Below are positions 6,750 to 14,995 of a stretch of DNA of 20,564 nucleotides, in pieces (positions within the stretch are counted from its first letter, which is position 1; each line of letters opens with the position of its first letter). A model generated the notes under the pieces. It searched no databases. It was given only the letters and a program-made list of their open reading frames with translations, and was not told the DNA's origin. The translations under genes and the position numbers were made by a program. Source of the stretch: a bacterium (GTDB taxonomy: Bacteria > Bacteroidota > Bacteroidia > Bacteroidales > Muribaculaceae); assembly GCA_004561555.1 (NCBI GenBank), contig SFVH01000029.1:1-20564 (forward strand), in the 5' to 3' direction.

Positions 6750-9470
6750 TTATTTGCCGCGAGCAATAATCTTCTTGCCGCCCATCACATACACACCGGC
6801 AGGAAGAGCTTTGATTTGAGCGTCGGTAGCGTTTTCAATCACAAGCACGCCAAGAGTGTTGTAAACATTGCGAGAAGCCTTTGCATCAACGCCAATCATC
6901 GACACACCGCTGTTGTCGGTAATCTTCACGCTCTTGTTGGCATCAGCGATGATGATATACGAGCCGGTTTCTTCGTCGGCAGAGATAGCGTTGCCGTCGA
7001 CAGTTACGGTGGCATTTTCTTCGATATTATCCGGGAGCACAAGTTTAAATTGTGTGCCGCTGAGCGCTGAGAGACCATCAGCATTAGCCCAATCGGTTTC
7101 TACCTTAACCAAGTCGGAAATCACGATAAAGTCGGAAGAATCAGCGAAGTCGGTAGTAAACTTAACATTGTAGGTTGCCGGGGTTTCATCGAAGAATACT
7201 TTTACTACAGAATTGTTGGCAGCAGGAAGCATATAGTATGTGCCGCCGGTAGATTCCGGTTGCAAAACTTCACCATCGAAATAAACAATCATAGTGGAGA
7301 AGTTACCATAAGCACCAAGTCCGAAGGGCACCTCGTTGGAGGCAAAGGGCACTACATTGTAACCGCTTACCGCTTCCGAATAAGAAGTGTGGTCTTGACG
7401 GTCGATAGCAAATTGCCAGTTAGCCTTAGTGATGTCGTTAACGTAAAGAATCATCTTGTTTTCGCGCACGATTTCGCCGGTGGTCACGGTGAGAATCATA
7501 CCGTCGGTGATAGTCACTTGACCCATATCTTTATATTCGTTGGTGCCGTCGCTCACTGAAACGATATAGAAGCCGTCTTTAGCTTCAAATGTAAGCATAG
7601 CATCGTTTTCGGAGAGGGTCACGGTGTTTGCACCCGTGGTGAGCGCAATCACATCTTCACGCCAAGAGTAGCCCTTATAGAATGTCACTGCATCGGCATT
7701 ATCCACATTGATTGTGGCGGTAACGGTGCCAAAAGGATGACCGGTCAAAACGATAGTCGTCTCTTCAGAAATAATCTGGCTGAACGAAGAAGTCCATGAA
7801 GAGAGTTTTTCAGTGCCGTTAACCGTCATTGATTCCAAATTATAATCGTTACGATTAATGCTGAATGCAAGAGTTTGTCCGGCTTTAACGCTGAAATCAG
7901 CATCATTATAGTTTTCTACAGCTACACCATCTACTGTAACATTGTAGATAGCCGGCTTAACAGCGTCTTCGCTATATTGGAAATGAACAGGACAATCCTG
8001 ATCGGGATAGTTGACGGCAACTTCAAATTCATCATTTTCAGCCACAGTCACTTGGTAAGAGCCGTAAGAAGGCTCGATAACCTCACCATTGCGCTTCACT
8101 TGATAAATGCTTTCGCCATAATTCTGAACACCGATTAAGAAGTTATCTTCAGTGCCCTTGATATATTTCACTTCCACACGAGTGTTGGCAGGGAAAGTTG
8201 CAGGGTCGGAAGTGTCAACATAGGAATATGTGCCATAGCGTTGGATTTTCACTTTGCTCGGCTCATCAATGGTAAAGAATACAGAAGCATTACGGAGTGA
8301 TTCCAAAGTGCCGGAAGTCACGGTGAGCACCATGCCGTCGGTGAGAGTCACTTGGCGAGCATCTTTATATTCGGTAGTGCCATCGGAGATTGAAGAAATC
8401 ATATAGCCGTCATTGGCTTTAAATGTAACCAAAGCATCATTTGAAGAGTAGGTCAATACGTTTGCTCCTTCAGTGAGAGTAATGACATCTTCAAGATATG
8501 AATAGCCGTGGTAGAAGGTCACAGCCTCGGGGTGGTCAATCACGATGGTGGCAGTGATGTTGTCGAAAGGCACAGCTGTGACTTCAAAGGTGGTTTCACC
8601 GGTAATCATTTGGCTGTGGCTTGTCTTCCACGTATCAATCTTTTCTTCGCCGTTTACCTTAAACGAGCTGATATCATAATTGCTACGATTAAGGTCGAAA
8701 GCAAGGGTCTTGCCGGCATGCACGGTAAAGCCGGCATCGTTATAGCCTGACACCGCCTCGCCATCAACAGTGACGTTGGTTATAGCGTTTTTGGCATCTT
8801 CGCTGTTATATACAAAATTCACGGGATAGTCTTCGTCGGGGAAGTTGGCTGTTACCACAACTTGCGCACCTTCAGTAAGGTTAACATACCAAGTGCCATA
8901 GCTGGGTTCAACAACAGTACCATTCAACTCTACCTTGAAAAGGTTATCACCATAAGTGGCAGCCGACACTGTCATTACACCTTCCATATCGGGGATAAAC
9001 TTAACTTCCACCGGAGTATTGGCGGGGAAAGTAGTCGGGTCGGAAGTGTCAATGCGAGAGTAAGTGCCTTGAAGTTGAAGAGATACTTTTGTAGGGTCAT
9101 CTACAGTGACGTATGCCTTGGCGGTACGCATTTCGTCTAACGTGGCAGTGGTCACAGTCCATGATTCGCCATCTTGGCTTGAGCCACACCACAAGTTACA
9201 TTGAATCATGTTGTAAATGTATTCAGAAACGCCATTGGAGCCACGCACCACCGACTTAATAGCACATCCGTCAGCTGCATTGATATAAACACTTGAGCCT
9301 TCGCCCACATCAATAGTGTTAACACCTGTCACTACAGGGGTATCTACATAAGCCACTTGCACCGAGACGTGTGAAGCATCATCGATGTTAAGAGTGATTG
9401 TAGCACCTTTTGCGGTAAATGCTACCAAGCTTATTACCGCCAATGTCAAAAGAGTATAAATCTTTTTCAT
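6750..9470 (-). CDS. Secreted beta-rich repeat protein with T9SS sorting domain
   Basis: 906 residues. Signal peptide about 1-22 (MKKIYTLLTLAVISLVAFTA). The rest is beta-strand-rich with no enzymatic motif that I recognise. It is built from tandem copies of one module: about 22-304, 305-581 and a diverged third copy from 582. Repeated landmarks are 'YSRIDTSDPTTFPANT' against 'YSYVDTSDPATFPANT', 'VEPSYGTW' against 'IEPSYGSY', and 'YNDAGFTVHAGKTLAF' against 'YNDADFSVKAGQTLAF'. The C-terminus (about 840-906, 'NVYNTLGVLVIENATDAQIKALPAGVYVMGGKKIIARGK') is a T9SS type A sorting domain. Such proteins are exported and often anchored on the surface; a structural or binding role is likely, but I cannot assign one. 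It has its own promoter and terminator, so it is a single-gene transcript. Confidence 0.9.
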   Translation of the reverse strand: MKKIYTLLTLAVISLVAFTAKGATITLNIDDASHVSVQVAYVDTPVVTGVNTIDVGEGSSVYINAADGCAIKSVVRGSNGVSEYIYNMIQCNLWCGSSQDGESWTVTTATLDEMRTAKAYVTVDDPTKVSLQLQGTYSRIDTSDPTTFPANTPVEVKFIPDMEGVMTVSAATYGDNLFKVELNGTVVEPSYGTWYVNLTEGAQVVVTANFPDEDYPVNFVYNSEDAKNAITNVTVDGEAVSGYNDAGFTVHAGKTLAFDLNRSNYDISSFKVNGEEKIDTWKTSHSQMITGETTFEVTAVPFDNITATIVIDHPEAVTFYHGYSYLEDVITLTEGANVLTYSSNDALVTFKANDGYMISSISDGTTEYKDARQVTLTDGMVLTVTSGTLESLRNASVFFTIDEPSKVKIQRYGTYSYVDTSDPATFPANTRVEVKYIKGTEDNFLIGVQNYGESIYQVKRNGEVIEPSYGSYQVTVAENDEFEVAVNYPDQDCPVHFQYSEDAVKPAIYNVTVDGVAVENYNDADFSVKAGQTLAFSINRNDYNLESMTVNGTEKLSSWTSSFSQIISEETTIVLTGHPFGTVTATINVDNADAVTFYKGYSWREDVIALTTGANTVTLSENDAMLTFEAKDGFYIVSVSDGTNEYKDMGQVTITDGMILTVTTGEIVRENKMILYVNDITKANWQFAIDRQDHTSYSEAVSGYNVVPFASNEVPFGLGAYGNFSTMIVYFDGEVLQPESTGGTYYMLPAANNSVVKVFFDETPATYNVKFTTDFADSSDFIVISDLVKVETDWANADGLSALSGTQFKLVLPDNIEENATVTVDGNAISADEETGSYIIIADANKSVKITDNSGVSMIGVDAKASRNVYNTLGVLVIENATDAQIKALPAGVYVMGGKKIIARGK
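7101..9407 (-). repeat. Three tandem protein modules of about 280 residues
   Basis: Unit 1 is residues 22-304 (9407-8559), unit 2 is 305-581 (8558-7728), and unit 3 runs from 582 to roughly 790 (7727-7101). Units 2 and 3 share opening lines ('TATIVIDHPEAVTFYHGYSY' against 'TATINVDNADAVTFYKGYSW', and 'DGTTEYKDARQVTLTDGMVL' against 'DGTNEYKDMGQVTITDGMIL'). The second half of unit 3 has drifted and lacks the DTSDP motif. The end of unit 3 is approximate. Confidence 0.75.
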
Positions 9471-9581
9471 AAAAGGAGTTGTTAAATTAATATATTAATG
9501 ATTATCCAAGTATCTAACCTTATTGTCAATCTTGCGAGGCGAAATTAAATAGTTGCTACCGCTTACTTCGTCTAACGGGTG

Positions 9582-9613
9582 CAAATATACAAATTTTTGT
9601 GCATAAACACAAC
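9582..9613 (-). promoter_or_regulatory. Promoter of the 906-residue T9SS protein gene
   Basis: On the minus strand a -7 box TATATTTG (9589-9582) matches TAnnTTTG. A GTTG -33 element lies 20 nt upstream (9613-9610), the usual Bacteroidetes spacing. The predicted start at about 9575 gives a 5' leader of about 105 nt before the ATG at 9470, long for this genus group. Confidence 0.65.
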
Positions 9614-9840
9614 AACTTAATAGCAAATAACGCCATAATCTTATAAATAACAATAATTATTCGCAATATTTCCGATTTTCATTACAATCAGTAACCTAAA
9701 CCAATATTTATACAAAATATCGTTTCTATTATTCCAATTATCGGAAATTGGTTTTTAGTTAATTATTCACAATAATAATGTGATTTAATTAAAAATCAAA
9801 ATTTTAATAAAAAAATCGCTCAAATTTAAGATTTAGTGAT
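9614..9840. other. AT-rich intergenic region upstream of rprX
   Basis: No open frame worth calling. Visible structure is modest: TTTCCGAT (9669-9676) is the exact reverse complement of ATCGGAAA (9740-9747). CCAATT/AATTGG (9734-9739/9746-9751) is a small hairpin followed by TTTTT. TCACA-N7-TGTGA (9767-9783) is a short dyad. Any of these could be an operator or leader of the rprX promoter, but none matches a site I can name. Confidence 0.4.
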
Positions 9841-9848
9841 TACATTTG
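9841..9848 (+). promoter_or_regulatory. Promoter -7 box for rprX-rprY
   Basis: TACATTTG is a full TAnnTTTG match, 24 bp before the ATG at 9873, with a predicted transcription start near 9855. No good TTTG -33 element is seen at the usual distance. A purine-rich GGAAG (9861-9865) sits seven bases before the ATG. Confidence 0.65.
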
Positions 9849-9872
9849 CGATTGAGAAAAGGAAGTAAAGAG

Positions 9873-11330
9873 ATGAAAAAGAGCACGATTTGGATTCTTA
9901 CAATAGTGATGGCGCTCACATTTGTCGGGCTTCTCTATATGCAATTTGTGTATATGGAGGAGATGATAAATATGCGCGAGCAGCATTTCGACGAAGGAGT
10001 GAAACGTAGCCTCTACTCATTGTCGACAACATTGGAGCGCAACGAGACACGCAATTATCTTGAAGAAGAATTGCTGATGGTGGAGCCGGGGATTGCCGGC
10101 AACTCGCTTCTCAACGACAACAGCACTCCCGACTTCAGTTCCCAACCCGGCTCAATCTACAATAGAGACAAAGATAAGTACAAGAAATTTCAAGAGACTC
10201 TTCAGAAGCAATATTTATATCAAAAAAGCCTTCTCAACGAAGTGGTGCTCACAATCCTCAGCCAGTCGAGCAGTCGCCCGATTATTGAGCGTGTCGACAC
10301 CACATTGATGAAAGCATACCTCAATTCGGAGCTCGCCAACAATGGCATTACGCTGGGATGGGATTTTGCTATCGTTGACCGTCATGGCAAAGTGGTGGCT
10401 AAATCGGCTGGCTACGACGAGAACGGCGACATCAACGAGATGTTTACCCAGACATTGTTTCCCAACGACTCCGAAGCACGACGCTATTATATTAATGTGT
10501 TTTTCCCGGAAAGAAACAAATACATCTTCAAGTCAATAAGCTTTATGATTCCGTCGTTTTGCTTCACATTTGTACTGCTCGTGGTGTTTTTGTTCACCAT
10601 CGTGATAGCCTTCCGACAAAAGAAATTGTCGGAGATGAAAAACGACTTTATCAACAACATGACCCACGAATTTAAGACACCGATATCCACCATCTCGCTG
10701 GCAGCACAGATGCTCAACGACCCGGGAGTGAGAAAGAGCGGCACAATGCTCGAGCATATCTCCACGGTGATTAACGACGAGACCAAACGACTGCGATTTC
10801 AAGTGGAAAAGGTGTTGCAAATGTCGATGTTTGACCGCCAAAAAGCGACGCTAAAGCTGCAAGAAGTAAATGCCAACCAGCTGATACACAACATTGTGAA
10901 CACCTTCAAGCTCAAAGTGGAGAAATATGGCGGGAAAATCGACTCGCAGCTGGATGCCGAGATTGCAGAGGTTAAAGTCGACGAGATGCACTTCACCAAT
11001 GTGATTTTCAATCTACTCGACAATGCGGTGAAATATCGTCGCGAAGACACGCCACTGGAGCTGATGGTGACCACACGCAACCTACCGTCAAACCGCATCG
11101 AGATTGCAATTGCCGACAATGGGCTCGGCATGAAGAAAGACGACTTGAAGAAGATTTTCGAGAAGTTTTATCGTGTAAGCACAGGCAATCGCCACGATGT
11201 GAAAGGATTCGGTTTGGGACTGGCTTACGTCCACAAGATGGTTACAGAGCTGAAAGGCGACATCAGAGTGGAAAGCGAGCTTGGAAAGGGTTCGAAATTT
11301 ATAATTACTTTACCAATAATAAATGAATAA
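9873..11330 (+). CDS. rprX: Sensor histidine kinase RprX
   Basis: 485 residues. This is a membrane sensor kinase that autophosphorylates on His and passes the phosphate to RprY. Membrane segments are at about 7-27 and 222-247, enclosing a periplasmic sensor region of about 190 residues. HisKA follows, with the phosphoacceptor His265 in FINNMTHEFKTPIS. The HATPase domain carries the N box (NLLDNAVKYR, Asn380/Asn384), the G1 box (DNGLGM, Asp415), the F box (IFEKFYRV) and the G2 box (GFGLGLAYVHKM). The ATG at 9873 is chosen because the upstream TTG at 9846 lies inside the -7 promoter box and would not be transcribed. Its stop overlaps the rprY start by 8 bp. Its order and sequence match the RprX/RprY pair first described in Bacteroides fragilis. 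The stimulus is not readable here. Confidence 0.92.
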   Translation: MKKSTIWILTIVMALTFVGLLYMQFVYMEEMINMREQHFDEGVKRSLYSLSTTLERNETRNYLEEELLMVEPGIAGNSLLNDNSTPDFSSQPGSIYNRDKDKYKKFQETLQKQYLYQKSLLNEVVLTILSQSSSRPIIERVDTTLMKAYLNSELANNGITLGWDFAIVDRHGKVVAKSAGYDENGDINEMFTQTLFPNDSEARRYYINVFFPERNKYIFKSISFMIPSFCFTFVLLVVFLFTIVIAFRQKKLSEMKNDFINNMTHEFKTPISTISLAAQMLNDPGVRKSGTMLEHISTVINDETKRLRFQVEKVLQMSMFDRQKATLKLQEVNANQLIHNIVNTFKLKVEKYGGKIDSQLDAEIAEVKVDEMHFTNVIFNLLDNAVKYRREDTPLELMVTTRNLPSNRIEIAIADNGLGMKKDDLKKIFEKFYRVSTGNRHDVKGFGLGLAYVHKMVTELKGDIRVESELGKGSKFIITLPIINE

Positions 11331-12045
11331 AACTATGGAAGAAAGATTGCGTATTCTGTTATGCGAAGACGACGAAAATCTCGGCATGTTGCTGAGAGAG
11401 TATCTTCAAGCAAAGGGCTACAACGCCGACCTGTTTCCCGACGGTGAAGCCGGCTACAAGGCTTTCTTAAAAGGTAAATACGACTTGTGCGTGTTTGACG
11501 TAATGATGCCAAAGAAAGACGGTTTTGCGTTGGCACAAGAAGTAAGAACGGTTAACAGCGAAGTACCCATTATCTTCTTAACAGCTAAATCGCTCAAAGA
11601 AGACATCCTCGAAGGTTTTAAAATCGGAGCCGATGATTACATCACCAAGCCTTTCAGCATGGAAGAGTTGGTGTTTCGCATCGAAGCAATATTGCGTCGC
11701 GTGAAAGGCAAAAAAGGCAAAGAAGTGACAATGTATAAGATTGGCAAATTCACCTTCGACACTCAAAAGCAAGTGCTTATGATTGAGGACAAAATCACCA
11801 AGCTCACTACTAAGGAGAGCGAGCTCCTCAGCTTGCTTTGCGCCCACGTCAACGAAATCCTTGAGCGCAACTTCGCTCTCAAGACCATTTGGATTGACGA
11901 CAACTACTTCAATGCTCGAAGCATGGACGTGTATATCACCAAGTTGCGCAAGCATCTTAAAGACGACCCGAGCATCGAAATCATCAACATCCACGGCAAG
12001 GGCTACAAACTCATCGCTCCCGACGTGGAAGCAAAAGCTAAGTAA
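11323..12045 (+). CDS. rprY: OmpR-family response regulator RprY
   Basis: 240 residues. The receiver domain (about 9-128) has the acidic pocket Asp16/Asp17 (LLCEDDENLG), phosphoacceptor Asp59 (VFDVMMPKKDG), Thr87 (FLTAKS) and Lys109 (DDYITKPFS). A winged-helix DNA-binding domain (about 140-235) has 'LTTKESELLSLLCAHVNEIL' and 'RSMDVYITKLRKHLKDD...IHGKGYKL', typical of OmpR/PhoB regulators. The opening 'RILLCEDDENLGMLLREYLQAKGY' strongly resembles Bacteroides RprY. The ATG at 11323 overlaps the rprX stop (ATGAATAA), suggesting coupled translation. The alternative ATG at 11335 (MEERLRILL) fits the N-terminus I recall for the family equally well. The gene is followed by a strong terminator. Confidence 0.93.
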   Translation: MNKTMEERLRILLCEDDENLGMLLREYLQAKGYNADLFPDGEAGYKAFLKGKYDLCVFDVMMPKKDGFALAQEVRTVNSEVPIIFLTAKSLKEDILEGFKIGADDYITKPFSMEELVFRIEAILRRVKGKKGKEVTMYKIGKFTFDTQKQVLMIEDKITKLTTKESELLSLLCAHVNEILERNFALKTIWIDDNYFNARSMDVYITKLRKHLKDDPSIEIINIHGKGYKLIAPDVEAKAK

Positions 12046-12068
12046 CGACTATCGGAGTTGACACTACT

Positions 12069-12101
12069 ACGAGAGGCTGCAGTGCAGTCTCTCGTTATTT
12101 T
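12069..12101 (+). terminator. Intrinsic terminator of rprX-rprY
   Basis: ACGAGAGGCTGC (12069-12080) pairs with GCAGTCTCTCGT (12084-12095), 12 bp with one G-U pair and a 3-nt loop, followed by TATTTTTATT. It is 24 bp after the rprY stop. Confidence 0.85.
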
Positions 12102-12127
12102 TATTACATGACGTGACCGACACAATA

Positions 12128-12160
12128 AAAATGACCGAGCCGCCAGGACCCGGTCATTTT
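12128..12160 (-). terminator. Intrinsic terminator of the frd operon
   Basis: AAAATGACCG (12128-12137) pairs with CGGTCATTTT (12151-12160) around a 13-nt loop. On the minus strand a T-rich tail (TTTTTATTG) follows. It lies 24 bp after the frdB stop, back to back with the rprY terminator. Confidence 0.8.
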
Positions 12161-12183
12161 CATGATTCAACAAATAAATTGTA

Positions 12184-12939
12184 TTAGTCTTTGATTTTCA
12201 TCTTCATATATTCGCGGTTCATGCGAGCGATGTTGCTGAGCGAAATGTTTTTCGGACATTGAGCGGCACAAGCACCGGTGTTGGTACAGTTGCCAAATCC
12301 GAGTTCGTCCATCTTGCTCACCATAGCGCGCACGCGGCGTGCTGCTTCGACCTTACCTTGAGGGAGGAGCGCAAATTGGCTCACCTTAGCCGACACGAAG
12401 AGCATTGCAGAGCCGTTTTTGCAAGCGGCAACACAAGCACCGCAACCGATGCAAGTGGCAGAGTCCATAGCCTCATCGGCTGCTTCCTTAGAGATAGGAA
12501 TTGCGTTGGCATCGCCGGCACCGCCGGTGTTAAACGACACATAACCACCGGCTTGTTGGATTTTGTCGAATGCCGAACGGTCAACCATAAGGTCGCGGAT
12601 TACGGGGAATGCGTGGCTACGCCATGGCTCAATGGTGATAGTATCACCATCGTTAAATTTGCGCATGTGGAGCTGGCAAGTGGTGATGCTACCCACAGGA
12701 CCGTGAGGATTACCGTTGATATATAGCGAGCACATACCGCAGATACCTTCACGACAGTCGTTGTCGAACACTACCGGCTCTTCACCCTTTTCCACGAGTT
12801 GCTCATTAAGCATATCGAGCATTTCAAGGAAGCTGATGTCGGTAGGCACCTTGTCGAGAGCATATTCTTCAAAACGGCCTTGTTCTTTCGGACCGCGTTG
12901 ACGCCAAATTCTTAACTTTATATTAATTTCTTTTTCCAT
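12184..12939 (-). CDS. frdB: Fumarate reductase/succinate dehydrogenase iron-sulfur subunit
   Basis: 251 residues, the usual length. It passes electrons from the membrane quinol site of FrdC to the FAD in FrdA. The N-terminal ferredoxin-like domain binds [2Fe-2S] with Cys62, Cys67, Cys70 (DCREGICGMC) and Cys88. The C-terminal domain holds Cys163/166/169 (CIGCGAC) for [4Fe-4S], and Cys173, Cys218, Cys224 and Cys228 (ACAAQCPK) for the [3Fe-4S] centre and the closing CP motif. All expected cysteines are present. It is the last gene of frdCAB, 46 bp after frdA and followed by a terminator. In anaerobic Bacteroidales this complex normally runs as a fumarate reductase; the direction cannot be proven from sequence. 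Confidence 0.96.
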   Translation of the reverse strand: MEKEINIKLRIWRQRGPKEQGRFEEYALDKVPTDISFLEMLDMLNEQLVEKGEEPVVFDNDCREGICGMCSLYINGNPHGPVGSITTCQLHMRKFNDGDTITIEPWRSHAFPVIRDLMVDRSAFDKIQQAGGYVSFNTGGAGDANAIPISKEAADEAMDSATCIGCGACVAACKNGSAMLFVSAKVSQFALLPQGKVEAARRVRAMVSKMDELGFGNCTNTGACAAQCPKNISLSNIARMNREYMKMKIKD

Positions 12940-12985
12940 AGTTTGCTGAATTTAATAATTTGTCAAACGATTTGTTCTCAAAGGC

Positions 12986-14983
12986 TTACGACTTGTAGTT
13001 ACGAGTTTGTACCTTGATTGCTTCGTATTTCAACGGCTCCTTAAGAAGGATAGGCTTTTCGCCTTCGCCTGCATACTTCCAGCAACTTACATACATATAT
13101 TCATCGTCGCGACGTTGAGCCTCGCCGTCTTCCGTCTGATATTCTTCGCGGAAGTGAGCGCCACACGACTCGTTGCGGTGGAGAGCGTCGATAGCCATCA
13201 GACGGCCGATGGTGAAGAAGTCTTCCAAGCGGAGCGCCTTCTCAAGCTCGGTGTTGAGCGAATCGGCAGTGCCGGGCACGAACAAGTTTGTGTCAAATTC
13301 TTTCTTCAAAGCGTCGATTTGGTCGATAGCCTTGATAAGACCTTCAGCCGTACGACCCATACCCACGAGATTCCACATGATAAGACCGAGCTCTTTATGG
13401 ATTGAGTCGGCAGAACGTTTACCCTTGATGTTCATCAAGCGGTCGATGCGCGCACGCACCTTCTTTTCAGCCTCGTCAAATGCCGGGTCGGTGATTTCCG
13501 GATGTTTCACCTTGATTTGGTCGGAGAGATAGTTTTGCATCGTGTAAGGAAGCACGAAGTAGCCGTCAGCCAAACCTTGCATAAGAGCTGAAGCGCCGAG
13601 ACGGTTACCGCCGTGATCGGAGAAGTTAGCTTCACCGATAGCAAACAAGCCCTTAACCGATGTTTGGAGTTCGTAGTCTACCCAAATACCACCCATAGTG
13701 TAGTGAGAAGCCGGGAATATCATCATCGGCGTCTTGTATGGATTGTCGTTGGTAATCATTTCATACATTTGGAAGAGGTTACCATAGCGAGCGGCAATCA
13801 CATCTTCACCGAGACGATTGATGGCATCGGAGAAGTCGAGATATACAGCATTACCTGTACCCACACCGAAACCGGCGTCGCAACGTTCTTTAGCGGCACG
13901 GCTGGCAATGTCGCGCGGACAGAGGTTACCGAATGCCGGATAGCGACGCTCCAAGTAGTAGTCGCGATCGTCTTCCTTGATGTCGGTGGGTTTCAACTTG
14001 CCGGCGCGGATAGCTTCGGCATCTTCTTTCTTTTTGGGCACCCAAATACGGCCGTCGTTACGAAGCGACTCCGACATAAGGGTGAGCTTCGATTGGTTTT
14101 CGCCATGCTTGGGGATACATGTGGGGTGTATCTGAGTGAAGCAAAGGTTGGAGAGATAAGCGCCATGCTTGTAGCATTGTACGGCTACCGAACCGTTGCA
14201 ACCCATAGCATTGGTAGAAAGGAAGAACACACGACCGTAACCACCGGTGGCAACAACTACGGCATGAGCGGCATAACGCTCAATTTCGCCGGTGATAAGG
14301 TTGCGCACGATGATACCGCGAGCACGTCCTTCAACAACCACGAGGTCAAGCATCTCACGACGTACAAACGACTTCACGCTGCCCTTCTTGATTTGGCGGT
14401 TGAGCGACGAGTAAGCACCCAAGAGAAGTTGTTGTCCGGTTTGTCCTTTAGCGTAGAACGTACGCGACACTTGAGCGCCACCAAACGAACGGTTGGCGAG
14501 CAAGCCTCCGTATTCGCGGGCGAAAGGCACTCCTTGAGCCACACATTGGTCGATGATATTGTTTGACACTTCAGCAAGGCGATACACATTGGCTTCACGC
14601 GAACGGAAGTCGCCGCCTTTCACGGTGTCGTAAAACAAACGATACACTGAGTCGCCGTCGTTTTGGTAGTTTTTAGCCGCGTTGATACCGCCTTGAGCAG
14701 CGATAGAGTGAGCGCGACGAGGAGAGTCTTGAATACAGAAGTTTAGCACATTGAAACCCATCTCGCCGAGCGTTGATGCTGCCGAAGCGCCTGCCAAACC
14801 CGTACCCACTACGATTACGTCGAGGTGACGCTTGTTGGCGGGGTTAACGAGCTTTTGGTGAGCCTTGAAATTGGTCCATTTTTCCGCTACGGGACCTTCG
14901 GGGATTTTAGAGTCTACCTTGTCGTTTGAATAAACGGCGTATTTGCTCATAATGCTTGAGCTGTCTATGATTTTTTCTGCCAT
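12986..14983 (-). CDS. frdA: Fumarate reductase/succinate dehydrogenase flavoprotein subunit
   Basis: 665 residues, of the longer form shared by Bacteroidetes and Bacillus-type enzymes. It interconverts fumarate and succinate at a covalently bound FAD on the cytoplasmic face. The FAD-binding fold opens with VIVVGTGLAGASAA (about 56-69). His92 in RRAHSIAAQGGINAAK is the expected covalent FAD attachment site. Further family stretches are 'FGGAQVSRTFYAKGQTGQQLL', 'QIHPTCIPKHGENQSKL', 'SHYTMGGIWVDYE' and 'GEANFSDHGGNRLGASALMQG', which line the active and FAD sites. No frame break is seen. It lies 12 bp after frdC and 46 bp before frdB in one operon. The function is certain at family level; the frd name reflects the anaerobic lifestyle inferred from the window. 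Confidence 0.96.
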   Translation of the reverse strand: MAEKIIDSSSIMSKYAVYSNDKVDSKIPEGPVAEKWTNFKAHQKLVNPANKRHLDVIVVGTGLAGASAASTLGEMGFNVLNFCIQDSPRRAHSIAAQGGINAAKNYQNDGDSVYRLFYDTVKGGDFRSREANVYRLAEVSNNIIDQCVAQGVPFAREYGGLLANRSFGGAQVSRTFYAKGQTGQQLLLGAYSSLNRQIKKGSVKSFVRREMLDLVVVEGRARGIIVRNLITGEIERYAAHAVVVATGGYGRVFFLSTNAMGCNGSVAVQCYKHGAYLSNLCFTQIHPTCIPKHGENQSKLTLMSESLRNDGRIWVPKKKEDAEAIRAGKLKPTDIKEDDRDYYLERRYPAFGNLCPRDIASRAAKERCDAGFGVGTGNAVYLDFSDAINRLGEDVIAARYGNLFQMYEMITNDNPYKTPMMIFPASHYTMGGIWVDYELQTSVKGLFAIGEANFSDHGGNRLGASALMQGLADGYFVLPYTMQNYLSDQIKVKHPEITDPAFDEAEKKVRARIDRLMNIKGKRSADSIHKELGLIMWNLVGMGRTAEGLIKAIDQIDALKKEFDTNLFVPGTADSLNTELEKALRLEDFFTIGRLMAIDALHRNESCGAHFREEYQTEDGEAQRRDDEYMYVSCWKYAGEGEKPILLKEPLKYEAIKVQTRNYKS

Positions 14984-14995
14984 TGTTTCGTAGTG

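Noticed and set aside
9767..9783. CRP-like site (TCACA-N7-TGTGA)
   Set aside because: The half-sites are in the reverse order of a CRP site (TGTGA-N6-TCACA) and the core is only AT bases; kept only as a weak dyad.
13613..14566. 317-codon + frame inside frdA
   Set aside because: It is antisense to a highly conserved flavoprotein; long mirror frames arise from its codon use.
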